This document shows, in pieces, positions 24,717-36,555 of a stretch of 64,000 nucleotides of DNA. The position numbers and the translations under genes were made by a program. Source of the DNA: Grammothele lineata (Eukaryota > Basidiomycota > Agaricomycetes > Polyporales > Polyporaceae); the NCBI GenBank assembly GCA_002150815.3, contig NDFF03000038.1:539664-603663 (forward strand), written 5' to 3'. The notes below the pieces were generated by a model. The model had not been told where the DNA came from, ran no database searches, and was given only the letters and a program-made list of their open reading frames with translations. The first letter of the stretch is position 1; each line of letters opens with the position of its first letter.

Positions 24717-27700
24717 CACGGCGAATCCGAAGTCTCAGCTTTCCACAGGAACCGAAACGGGAAGGTTCGCGCGCGACGGAGAAGCGCAGGAATCGTGGAA
24801 GCCTGTACATAGACAAGGCGATCGGAAACTGAATTGATAAGTAGCCTTTGACGCGAGACCCCGAGGCCCTGTCGCGCCGCCGCCCGAGGGCCCCAGGAAC
24901 GCGATTGCGCTACTTTGCCCGCGCCAGGCTAGTGCCCGCGCCATATGGGCGACGCGGGCCCGGTGACGTCTGCTGCCCGCCGCGCGGAAATTCTGTACGT
25001 GAGTGATCCGCGTCAGCGTCGCCACCCGATCAGATTCGATTAGCCCTGGAAGGGGGGAACGCACGAGTGGGGGTAGAAGCAGCCCGGCACGGATGAGGGC
25101 CGTCTCGTCCGGGCATTGCGCGGTTCGCGCCGGCCGTGCCCGTAGCAGTAACCTTAAACTCAACCCAGCCCTGCGTGCTGCCACCCCTCGCCCGCCCGGC
25201 AGCGAATCGGCATGGGCGCGCGAGAGGCCCGGACGTTTTCCCATGCTCCTACTGGTCGGAGGGCTATCTGATATTCGCACCCGCCGCGGCCTGGGGAAAC
25301 ACGACCGCCGCCGTGCACGTCCGCGTCCGCGTCCACGTCCGCGTCCGGGTGTGCGCAGAGCTCGCTCGCTATTGCGCTGCCGCTTCGACGACCGCCCCCC
25401 CACGCGCCATTACGTCTCCGCGGACGCGGGGCGGCTGGGGTTGGGGGTGTGGGTGCGGGGGAACGAGGGGCGCGCGGCTTCGCGATCCGGTGTTTCCCCA
25501 TGCGACGCCCGGGCGTGCGCGCCGCGGGGGAAAAGGCGGCTCGCTTTGGCCACCGCGCCGTGCGGGGAGGAGAGTTTGGGGAGTTTGGAGGAGAGGATCG
25601 GCTCGTGTCCTGCCTCGCGCGGCTCCCCCTCCCAAGCCACAAGCCACAAGCCACAGATCGCGGGGTTGGAGAGGACCCACGGCGACGATCCGTGGCCCAG
25701 ACCCCGGACTCCGTTCACGCGCCGGGCGTGGGGCGGTTGGGGACGCGCATCGCACCGCGCCAAGCCTAGCTGGGGTGGGCGTACACAATCCGCCCACGGG
25801 TGGTTTTCTGGGAGTGAATTGGGATTCAACGAAGCGGCCCGCGAGCGACGAGGGCTGTACGCCGTGGGTGCCTGTGTTTATCCTAGTACGTGACGGTCGA
25901 GTCTGCCGCCGCTGAGCATGCGCGCAAGACGACGAAGCGCGGCCATGTCCGCGAGGGGCGGCGCGTAGCGGTCGATTTGGCAGTGAAGGAGACGCAGTGG
26001 ACGACGACGCGTGCGCGGCACCCGGCGGCGGCGTTCCGGACGTGGGGAGAAGAAACGTCGACGATGACGGCGAGCGAGGTTCTCCCGCCCGAAGGGCCTT
26101 GATAATCATTCGTGAGCACTGGACTGTATTGGACGAGCAGGGACTCACCACTTGGCGACGAAGAAGGGCGGACAAGCTCGCCTGCCCCTCGAATTGAGCC
26201 ACGCAGCCGCGAGGCGCGCCCCGGGGGGACAATGACGCTGCAGCCGTCCCAACACGACGTCGGCGCCGGCGTGTCGTGGACGCGCGGCGGGACTGCTTAT
26301 TTAGTCGGTTTAGGCGCAATTCAGTTCAAGCTTATTTGAGTTGACGGGCAGTACATGCGTCGTCGAATAGGCGGCGTTGGCGCCCGCAGCGGCGGCCAAA
26401 CCGCACGCTTTCAGTAACGCGGTCTCACGCCCGGGGTGGTGCGTCGAGGTAAAAGAGAATTTCTGGGGTTTCTCCAGGGACGCACGATAGCGAACGACGA
26501 GGAACGAGGGGGGCACAGGCGGGAACAGGGCGGGGGGTTCGGGGCAGAAGGCGAGCAGAACCGGCGGCGGTGTCCAATAATCCCGCTGGAGATCTCGCGC
26601 CGCAGCGGGCCAAGGCGGGCGGCACCGCAGCGACTGTATGTATTCTGGGGCACAGTTCCTAGTCAGAGAAAGAGATCGGGCGGAGATGGCGAAGGAGAGG
26701 GAGGGACGAGAGGACGGTACGGGCGTGCTCACCTGATGGAGGGACCCGGCCCCAGCTGACGTCTTAGCGCACTCCCTCGCGCGTCGAACGCGGGGACGAC
26801 GCGGACCGCACAGGTCGCGCCATGAGCTACCTGGACGCGATAAGGCGGCGAGAAGCGGCTCTAGCTCATGTCCGCGTGAAGGGGCGCGCGAGGGACCATC
26901 GCGAACGCGCCGCAAACGACCGACCGAATGGCTTTTGCTGCCCATGTGAAGGGGCGGGCTTCGGGGAGGGGCGGTATCCGGCAGGGCGCTCTGGGGAGCC
27001 AAAGAGAGTATGGCGCCAGCCTTCTGAATTAGAAGACCGGGATGCCTGGATTGACGTTGACGTGCGGCGATGGCGAGGGGCGAGAGATGAGGTAGGTGGC
27101 GTTCTAGGAGAAAGAGAAAGAGAGAGGCATGCCGGTGGGACGGCGCCAGGTCGTGTCGGACGAGAGGGAAGAGACACAGCTGGGACGACGCGCGTCCGCT
27201 CGCTGGTTGCCCTCTACCCTCAAGAGCGGACGCCTCTCAAATCGCGTCGGGCGCAGAGACCTCCTGAGAAGATCTCGCGGAAGGACAGTCAGGTGTACAT
27301 TAGGTTGAAGCTCAGGCCGACGGCCGTGTCGCCCCCATAACACGTCCGAGCTCGCGGGCCGTCGGGCGGGAGGGCAGGGAGCAGCCAGGGGGACGCAGGC
27401 GCACGGGCTGGGGCGCGGGCGGCCAGGGCCCCGCGGGCGGGAGGAGGTACACTCGAGTGAGGGATAGGGGGAGGGGGGCAGTCTGGCCACCACCCCCTCG
27501 TGGCTCGCGTATCCCGGCCGCTGCGGACACGCGACCTGTGCAAGTCTATCAAACGCCGTGCGGATGCAGAGGGCTTCCCACGGGGCGAGGACAGTGAGAG
27601 ACAGCCGCCGCGTGTAGCGTATTCTAGAGCGCGCTCGGCACGCCGTGCTGGACGAGCCTCAAACCGCGCCAAGGGCGGCCGTCGGGGAGCGTCCGGGGGT

Positions 27701-30700
27701 GCGTATGTTTGCGGGAAGGAGGGCAGTATGGGGAGTCTAATTCGCGGGTCGGAATTGGCGGGGGAGCGGGACGGCCTGTGTAGGTGTGCGGCACGGTCGG
27801 ACTGGGAGGGTCGAGTCAGCTGGCGAGAAGCGGGTCAGGAGGCGGCCGCACATACCGCGTTATGGCAACTGCGCTGTGCGCTAGGCGGGACGCCCTGTGA
27901 CGGCGTGATAAGGGGAGGTCGTCCGGACATGAAGGTGAACGACAATATTAGCGGGCTGATTCCCAGGTTATGCTTGGAGCGCTACGGCGGCGCGCCGGGA
28001 GAGTCAACGACGATGAAGGAACCGTAGCGAGAGTGGAAGAGACGAGGAGAGATGTGGAGCAGAAGAGAGTACGCGCGTCATAGACGAAGAGCGAGAGGTA
28101 AAGGGAAGGAAGCTCGATCGTCTTGGAGCTTTCCAAAGAGCCAAATGAGCATCGGAGGCAATGTGCGCGCGGACGAGCGTATAGACGACTGCAGGATGAG
28201 TTAAGACGGTGCATGCCAGGACATGGGAAAGTTCTGGCCGCACCCTGTCTGCGTACGGACGGCAGTGATCAGTGGACGGGCGGGCAAGGGGTGTAGAACG
28301 AGCGTACAAATTTGGACGGGAGGGATTCACACGTCGCTGACCAACGGGAGAGCTTGGTCGGGAAATGAAGAGCACGGGGTGTGGCCGTGAAGACGAGGAT
28401 GCTGGGGGAGTACCCATCCTTGTCTGGGAGGCGCACCGGAGAACAAGGCGAGTGGGAGGACTGTCAGGCTATTTGTGGGCGGGATGCGTCAGAGGGCTCA
28501 GTCGTGGGCGGTGACGCAGCGGTCGGGAACACGTGCGCGACGAGCACAGGGCAGAACACCCGTGTGCGGCGCGACACGCCTCGAGCCGGAGCCTTTTGGA
28601 CGCGCTTGGCGGGCTCAGCGGCGGTGGCGAAAATTGCGAACGGACGCTCGAGGGCGCGCGAGGGAACCCGGCGCGAGCGGGAAGAAGACGAGCTAGCGGG
28701 AGGAGCAGGCGGGCGAGCTGAGTGCGTTCCTGAGAGTGGTGAAGATGATTTCCCATGGCCAAGGGGAGGATAGAGTGGGCTTGGACCGAATCTCGTTCCG
28801 TTTACTCAGACAAGCCAGGCGGTGAGAGCAAAACCCCAGCCCCGGCGCTTGCGCAGCAGCCGTCCTGCACCAGCGCCTCCCCTCGGCTGTCTCGGCTACC
28901 CGCGTGGTCGTGTTTGTCTCTGCTTGGCCGGTGCCCAACAAGGAACGTAAGCGTCGCGCGCAGCGTTCAAGTCGAGTCGTCGACTCACTCCTCCGTCCTT
29001 TGCTGCATATCCGGGCCCTCATACTATCCGTACCCCAAATCTCTAAAGGCTGCATCTATTACTGGCGAGGCTACGCGGTGGGGAGACCGGAGCGGGTTTC
29101 AATGAACTTGTCAAAGTGTCTACTCATCTTCGTAGGCGTTCAAGCGGAGACGACATAAGCGAGATCCGTGTATGCTAACATCGGTGAGTCGGTGGGAATC
29201 TCTGGAAGTGAGGGTGCAAAGTCTTTCATATCGCATGCCTGAACACTCTAGATTCAGGTACGAGACTAATGACGTATCCGGCTTCATGAGGCTGCCCCAA
29301 AAGTCACCTTCAAGAGCGATACCGCCCACACAGCTCGTCGATTGCAAAGACCACGCTCGACTTCGCCGCTAGGCACAGTGTCCTCGAGAACTCTCTTTCA
29401 ATTTGTGGGGCACATGGGTTAGTTTCACGTGCTTGCCTCCATTATGCGTGGTCTCGACCCTTCAAGTCCCCAGCGCTCCAGGGCAGTCGTCTATCTACTC
29501 CTCGTGAAGTCGTTCGTCCGCCGCGTTCTGCCGAAGGAGCCGTCTGCTCGCGCCTTCGGACCGGGTATGGAGGGGAAGACGAGCACGTCGGTCTGGGCCC
29601 TGAGTCCGCTTGCATCACGCGCTCCTCTTATGCATCCGCCTGTGCGTATCTGGCATCCACTTTGTGTGCGGAATGGAGGAACTCGGGAGCTCGTGGAGAG
29701 GGGATGGAGTCAGCATGACGAGCTCCGGCATTCTAACCGGCATCTCAGTGGGGCGGTGTGCGGGCCCGCGAAGGTGGGCGACGCGCGGTAGCTGCGATCG
29801 TGGCGTGATCGGGGGGCGTCGGTGGAAGGACGAGAAAGGGGCAGACGTGTACGAGTTGTATGCAGACGTGGCTGATTGAGTTGTACACAGTCAGAGATAA
29901 CTAGGAAGGTCGTCGATGTTATGCAAGGAGTCAACTGGGCTCGTATGGCGGCCAGCGAATGCCGCAGTCGTTCTGGATATAGATAGCGTTTAGAGCAAGG
30001 CGGCGTATCGTAGACACGCGTCGTGATCGTCAGTCGGATGTCATAGTCAATGGAGTCTCGGAGTACGGATATCCACTGGCAGTAAGAAGGCAGGTTGATA
30101 TAAGCAGCACACGCGGTGAGCGAGGGCAGTAGGTAAACGAAGCTCGGAGCTCAGGCTGATCCGCCGAGCCGGGGAGGCCATGCAACCCGGAGGATCGAAG
30201 TTCGCTGACGTCGAGGGAGGATCCAGCGGAGTAGTAGGTATGCTTAAAGCCATAGAAAGTCACATATAGGTCGCACAAGGGGGAGAGTCGACGAGGATAG
30301 GCATTGGAGGCGGTCGAGAGTAAAAGAGAGTTGGGGAGGAGCACAGCAGAAGCACAGCATGGGACTGTGCGGGAGGCGACGCCCTCGTGGCGTGGGAACA
30401 TGTTCCCTAAGAAGCTAGCGGCGGGCCAGCGGCCGCGCCCTCCGCCCGCCCGACGCTCAGACGTCTTCATCCGTTCTCTGCGACGCCTGTTCATTTCTTT
30501 TTTCGTGTCCATCGCCGCCGATCAACGAGAACACTCTTCTACACGACAAACGCTACAAGGACCACGTGTCTACCCGCCGGCAATTGTCGTTGCGCCGCTG
30601 CAGATCTCGTCGGAAGACGCGCCGCGCGCTGCATGCTCCCGCCACCGCCGGCAGTCTCTTTGTTCCCCGCAGCCTCCTCCGCTCACGATCCCTCTTTTCG

Positions 30701-30714
30701 GCAACCTCGAGTGC
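24717..30714. other. 6-kb gene-free region between the divergent WOPR and kinase genes
   Basis: Very GC-rich between 24.8 and 28.8 kb, so long open frames appear in every phase on both strands, with Arg/Pro/Ala/Gly composition and no recognisable domain; I regard them as artefacts of composition. Small simple repeats occur (CGTCCG hexamers near 25320-25350; ACAAGCC repeats near 25635). 28.8-30.7 kb is less GC-rich and also without a gene. Much of this may be regulatory DNA or untranslated leader of the WOPR gene. Confidence 0.45.
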
Positions 30715-30723
30715 GCTATATAG
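30715..30723 (+). promoter_or_regulatory. TATA box of the MLKL-like/TKL kinase gene
   Basis: GCTATATAG lies 102-110 bp upstream of the ATG at 30825 and is followed by a pyrimidine-rich leader, the usual arrangement of basidiomycete promoters. Confidence 0.55.
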
Positions 30724-30824
30724 TGCCCTTCCTCTTCGGACTGGTTCCGCGCGCTCTGTGACGCCCCGCTTTACATCTCTCCGTCTGTACTCTCTCAGCA
30801 ACCCCCTACGCTCTCTTTCCAACC

Positions 30825-33800
30825 ATGTCCTCCAAGCGTTCCAAGTCCTCCCCTCTCGCTAAGCCCCCGACTGTGCCCCCTTCTTCAGTGCCTCCACCCC
30901 TCTCCTCTCATTCGTCGTCGGACTCGAGCACCGCATCCACCGTGAAGCACCCGTCCCCACTCAACCCCGCCTCGACCGCCTCGCACTCGCACTCACCCTC
31001 CCCGCACCCCAAGACCCCTCCGATGCCCGTCCCCGCCTCGCCCGCGTCCGTCCGGTCAGCGCCCCTTCCCCTCCCCGCCTCCCAATCCAGCCAGTCCGGC
31101 CGCTCGCGCGGCGGCTCCGTCTCCACCATCCGCCCCCCATCGATCCAGAGCGTCATCGCCCCGTCCATCACCCGCGTCGCCTCCAACCCCGTCCCCGCGT
31201 CCGGCTCCTCGTCCACCACGACCCTCGCCCTTGCGGGCTCGAACGACTTCCGCGGGCGCAGTCGGACGTCGTCGGACGTGCATCGCAGGCAAGGGCGCTC
31301 GGTCAGTCCGTTCCGCGACTTGTCGTTCATCTGGCGCACCCCCGCGCACGGGACGGAGACGCCGCCGCATGGGGAGTCGACGAACTGGTGGACGTCGAGG
31401 GAGGTCGTGCCGAGGCCTTGGGAGGAGAAGCGGCAGAAGACGGTACCGGTCGAGCAGACGGAGGGGTATGTGCGTACTCGCGAGGTGAGCTTTCTTTTCT
31501 GTTTGTTTTTTCTCCTGGCCCTCTGTTTCTCTGCATCGCGCACGTCGTTCTTCTCTTTTGCGAGCGTTTTTTCTTTGGCGGGCATGCGTACGCGTCTGCG
31601 CCACGTTCCCTGCGCGTCCTCCGTCTCCCTGCAAGCCTCGCTATCCCCTACACCATCCATTCGCGCATCGCATCCCACCGCATCGCTCAGAGACCCATAC
31701 ATCCGCTCGCCTCAGAGCCTGCGACGACCATCTGCCACGTCGAGCCGGTGCCGTCTCGTCCGTCCTGTCCTGTCCTGTCGGCAGGTGGAAACCCGGCCAG
31801 GTGACGTCGCGCGGGCGGCTATCGCAGTGCTTGGCAGCTTCTGAACGCGGCCGCGGTCCTTCTTTTCTCTTTTTTGCGTTCCTCCAGCGCGCCCATGCGG
31901 CCGACTGCTGCACGCCGCCGTCAGTGTGCGTGAAACAGGGTCGCGTGCGTGCGCTGGGGGAGTACAAGGATGAAAGGAGGTGCGCGCCCCGCGTGGCGTC
32001 GGCGGGTTGCGCATTGCTGCTGGGGAATGGCTATGGCGCGCGATGGCGCTGCCGCAGCCGAACAGGACGACGGCCCCGCGCGCTGCGAGCGGTGTCGCCC
32101 GCGTCGCGAGGCGTTCATCTGCCAACGGGTGGAGATGCCGCGCGACGCGCCGTCCGCCCGCGCGCGAGCCGTTGCTCTCCACTGCACTTTCAGGGGTGCT
32201 AGCTCGAGGGCGTAGCGTTCCATTTGAGCCTGAGTTGGCGCGCTAGGGGACGGTGATGTGCACATTGCCCGCCGCGCGCTCCAATGTTTCTGCGCGCCCG
32301 ACGCCTGCGCGCTTTTCCTTTCTGCGCTATACAGCGACGTCTGTGCTTTGTTCTTTGATAGCCTCCCTCTGCGATCGAGTAACATGCGCTGACTTCACCT
32401 TATTTCAGCGCGTAGCCGAAGCAGTGATGAACGTCCTCGGATGGACGGAAGAAGTCCTGCACGAACTCCTCGAGGTCAGCACCGACCTCCTCCGCTTCGC
32501 GCCCATCCCCGGGCTCGAGGAGGCCGCGCGCACGCTCCTCAGCATTTGGGACGCGTTGAAAATGGTTGATGTGAGTAGCCGCTGTCAGGTTTCAACGAGG
32601 AATATCGTTGATTGAGGGGTGCCTGCACAGATCAACCGGCTGGCGTGTCTGCGCCTGACGGAGCGGTGTGCGACGGTGCTCATCTCGATCCGGGAGGAGA
32701 TCGCCGAGGCGGGCGATGATGTGAGCGCGGAGTTGCGTCCTCCGCTGAACCGGCTCGTCGAGTGAGTGGTTCGTGCGTTTATTGGTGTGTGTAGGTGCTG
32801 ATGCGAGGGCTCGTAGGTCCTACAAGGAGGTCCATCGCTTCTTGCTCAAGCAGTCCCACCGGCCTTTCATCAAGCGGTACCTTCAACGCGACGATATCCA
32901 ACGCGCACTCGCTGGCTGCCACAACGCGATCACGGACTCTTTGAGCATGTTCAACGCAAGTCCCGATCTTCGTTACCTAATATCGCCCGTACTGACTTTC
33001 CGTCTGCACAGACCTCCATCCAGATCCGTATCTTGAAGCAGGTCCTCGCCGCGGAGAAACAGCGGCAGGCCGACACAGCCGCCATCCTCGAGTCGATCAA
33101 CCATCCGGCCCCGGGCGCACGCCCCGCGCTAGAAGCCCCCAACGTCCTCATGCTCACCGCCGAGCCCGCGTCCACTGCCGAGGGCGACGTCGAGCTCGCG
33201 CTCCCCTCACACGTGCTCGCCCAGCTGCAGGCGCTCACCGCGCGCCAGAACGAGCGTGACGCGGCGTACGACGCGGCGGACCTCCGCCAGCTCCTCCGCA
33301 CCGCGATCCAGGCCAACAGCGACGCGGAGATGATTCGCGTCCTCCAAGTCGGCCGGGACGAGATGCCGGAGGCGATCAAGACACTCCAGCGCGCGCTCGA
33401 GGCTGAAGTCGAGCGCGAGCGCGCGGCCGCGGAGGAAGAGGAGGAGCTCGTGCACGTCGCGACTCCCCCGGCGGCGGAGGTCACGCGCGCAGAGTACGTC
33501 GAGCATGGTGGGCTCACGCGCTCCGCGACGGTGCTCAGCACGGGCAGCCACGCGACGTCGAGCTCGCACGCGAGCAGCCGCGGAGGGAGCAGCGGGCGCG
33601 CGAGCGGGGGGCGCGCGCCGCGGGACACGCTCGACCGCGAGTTCATCGAGACCGGGATCGACGCGCTCCGGAGGCTGAGCGGGGGCGGGGCGGAGGTCGC
33701 GCTGCCCAGCTGGACGATCACCCGGTACGAGGTCGAGCGCGAGGAGAAGATCGGCATGGGCTTTTTTTCGGACGTGTACCGGGGCACGTGGCGGGACGGT

Positions 33801-36555
33801 GTCGTGGCGATCAAGGTGCTCGCGCCGACGACCCCGAAGCAGCTGTTTGTGCACGAGGTGAGTGGTGTGGTTCCGATGGCGTGCGTTATGGACGCTTGGG
33901 GGCGGGAGCTTGCGCTTGTGCGCCGCGGCCGCGGGGGGACCATGTGGTGCCCCGGAAGCGTATCGGCCATCTGACGCACCGGGATAACCGGTTTGCTAAG
34001 GCCCGAGTTAGTGCGCATCGCGGGGCTCCCGCGCATCTCAGATATGCTAGTCAGATGGCTGCGGTGGCTCCCTCTTCCCTCCATTCTTTTTCGTCTCGAG
34101 ATCGCCGCGACGAGGTTCAGTGAATGGCTCGGCGTTTTTCCATCTTTGTTTTGTTTGCCCTCTCATTTATCCTTTCCATTCACTGCGCTCGTTGTGTACG
34201 CCCGTGCTGATCATTGTGTCTTCCCCATTACCTCGCGCTTCCCCCGGTCTTCGCTGCCCATTCACCGGCGACTATGCGAACTCTCGACTCCCGATACCCG
34301 GATGCCGATATGCTGCACCGCCTTGGATCGCCAACACCTGGACCAACACAGATTTCTATCTGGAAGTCCCTCCAGCACGCGAACGTGCTCGAGCTTCTGG
34401 GCGCATCTTCGGCCTCGAGCGACCCGCCCTGGTTCTTCGTCAGCCCCTACTACAAGAACGGCTCGCTCGTGACGTACCTCAAGAGTCTTCCGTCGCTCGA
34501 TAACGTTAACCTGCTCAAGATGGTCCACGAGATCGCGAAGGGTATGGCGTACCTGCACGGCAAGGGTGTCCTCCACGGCGATCTCAAGGTACGTGCCGGT
34601 CTTCTCGATCGCTGCTTATGGCAGTATGTCCGCTGACCGTCGCGTGACACAGGCCGCGAACGTTCTCGTCGACGACCGGCACCACTGCGTGATATCGGAC
34701 TTTGGGCAGAGCGAGATGAAGACGGAGGCGTACCGGATAAGCGGCATCCCTCTCCCGCGTATGTGCGATTATATCGGTTGCTTTTCAGCGTGCTAACCCG
34801 TCTCTCGTGAGCAGACGGGACACTGCGTTGGCAGGCGCCGGAACTTATGAGCGGACACAGTGGTCTCACGCAGGAGGTCGATGTATACGCATTTGCGATC
34901 ACTTGCGTGGAGCTTCTCACCAAGGGAAAGCTTCCGTGGCCGATGGCCGACGACGACGCCGTCCGATTCTTCGTCCTCCGTACGTCTTTCTCTGTTGTCG
35001 TCGTCCTGTAGCTCACCGTGTCGTCCTTAGAGGAGAACATGCGCCCAGAGCTGCCGCTGCAACGCGTTTGGTCGTCGCAGCTGTCTGAGATCCTTCGCAT
35101 GTGCTGGGATCGCGACCCGAAACTTCGCCCGTCCTTCGACGAAGTCGACAGGCAAGTCCAGAAACTCCGCGCGATGTTTGGTGCCGACCTCAAAGACTCG
35201 CCCGCACCACGGCACTCGGAGATGGAGTCGATGAGGAAGAAAAAATCCCCAGATATGCACCCTATCCCTCTCCCCCTTCTCCCTCGTACGTTTGAGTTTC
35301 CGTCAGGGCTACCTTCAACTGCTGACATCGTGCCACAGCCGATACGACGGCTTCGTTCGTCGAGGTGGGCTCGGTCCCGTCCACGGATGTGTCGTTCATG
35401 ACCGCGACCGACATGTCGTCTCATTCGCAGTCAGACCATGACGAGCCGAAACTGGTGGACTCGAGTCGGAGCAGTAGTCGCGCGTCGTCTTCGATGTACG
35501 ACAGTCACTCTGAGGCGATCGGTTTCCCTCGTCACGTCTCGCCACCGCCCCCCGACGAGCGCGCACAAAACTTGCGGGACGAGCGGCGGTACCGCATGCT
35601 CCTTCAACACGAGTTCCACCCGTCGCGTAAGTTGCTGTCTTCACTTACTGCGGCGTTCGCGACGTTGACAAGGAACCATCCTTGTAGTGACACTACCGCT
35701 CTGGACGCCGTGTCAGATCTCTATCGGCGCGGTTGGCTACCATAGCAAGGCGACCGGCGGCGAGTTTGTGACGCTCTTCAACTCGTTCGAGCCACCCAAG
35801 ACATCTGGAGGACTCGCTGCGAACATGCCTTCCCTGTACGGCTACGGTCGTGTCAATCAAGGGAGCCAACGTCAGGACAAGCGCAACGTCGCACAGCGCG
35901 GGATGGACCTGATACAGTCCTGGCTTAGTAGCTCGCGTACCCGCACGGGTGACGTGAAGTACTCGTACGTCAAGTCTTGAGCTAGATGCGCACTTTCTGA
36001 CTGTCACTGCAGCCGCCGCTACGTGTCTCCTCTGCGTGCTGGTCACAAGGCCGCCCACCTGTTTACGGAGTCGACGGTCTACCGGTACATCGACGATCTT
36101 GAGACTCCAAAGAAGTGGTTCAAGGCAAATGTCGACGATATCCTTGCGTTGTACGGCGCTCAGCACCGTATATCAAAAGAAGACCTCTACCTCGGTGGGT
36201 CTTTACGATGTCACCCTCACGCTGCACACACTCATCTGACACACTTGTAGTCATCGGAACACTCGAGGCGCAGGACTATGCTCTCTTCGTCAGCCACGAG
36301 CACCAGGATACTCAGGTCGAGTTCAATGTCTTCTCCGCGACTCGCGCCGGCCAACCGTGGGGCGAGTTTACGTTCACGTCCGATCTGTCCGCTTCTTTCC
36401 AAGGCGTCGGGCCCAGGTATGAGGAAGACATGGGGGGCATCACTCCACAATACGCGAAGAAGATCTCGTCATACGGGAACAACGGTCGCTGGGAGAGCGT
36501 CCTCTTGGCCCGACTGAGATTCAAACCCGATCAGGCCGAGCCAACGTCGCGTTAG
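30825..36555 (+). CDS. TKL-type protein kinase with MLKL-like N-terminal bundle and unnamed C-terminal domain
   Basis: Thirteen exons: 30825-31484, 32409-32570, 32631-32761, 32817-32955, 33012-33857, 34352-34588, 34653-34758, 34815-34979, 35031-35285, 35339-35626, 35688-35964, 36013-36194, 36251-36555; 1250 residues. Residues 1-220 are Ser/Pro-rich. Residues 221-364 form a helical bundle resembling the N-terminal domain of MLKL (FAPIPGLEEAARTLLSIWDA, INRLACLRLTERCATVLIS). A coiled, acidic region follows. The kinase domain (about 598-865) keeps IGMGFFSDV, VAIKVL, HGDLKAANVL, SDFGQ and APEL, so it should be catalytically active. Residues about 997-1250 form another folded domain (VGYHSKATGGEFVTLFNSFE, QRQDKRNVAQRG, YRYIDDLETPKKWFKANVDD, DYALFVSHEHQD) without a name known to me. 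Exon 4 ends at a GC donor (GCAAGT). Introns 1 (924 nt) and 5 (494 nt) are unusually long. Confidence 0.85.

Noticed and set aside
24735..28027. Many long open frames of 100-316 codons on both strands
   Set aside because: Stops are rare because of very high GC; the translations are Arg/Pro/Gly/Ala-rich, overlap in all phases and show no domain or splice pattern.
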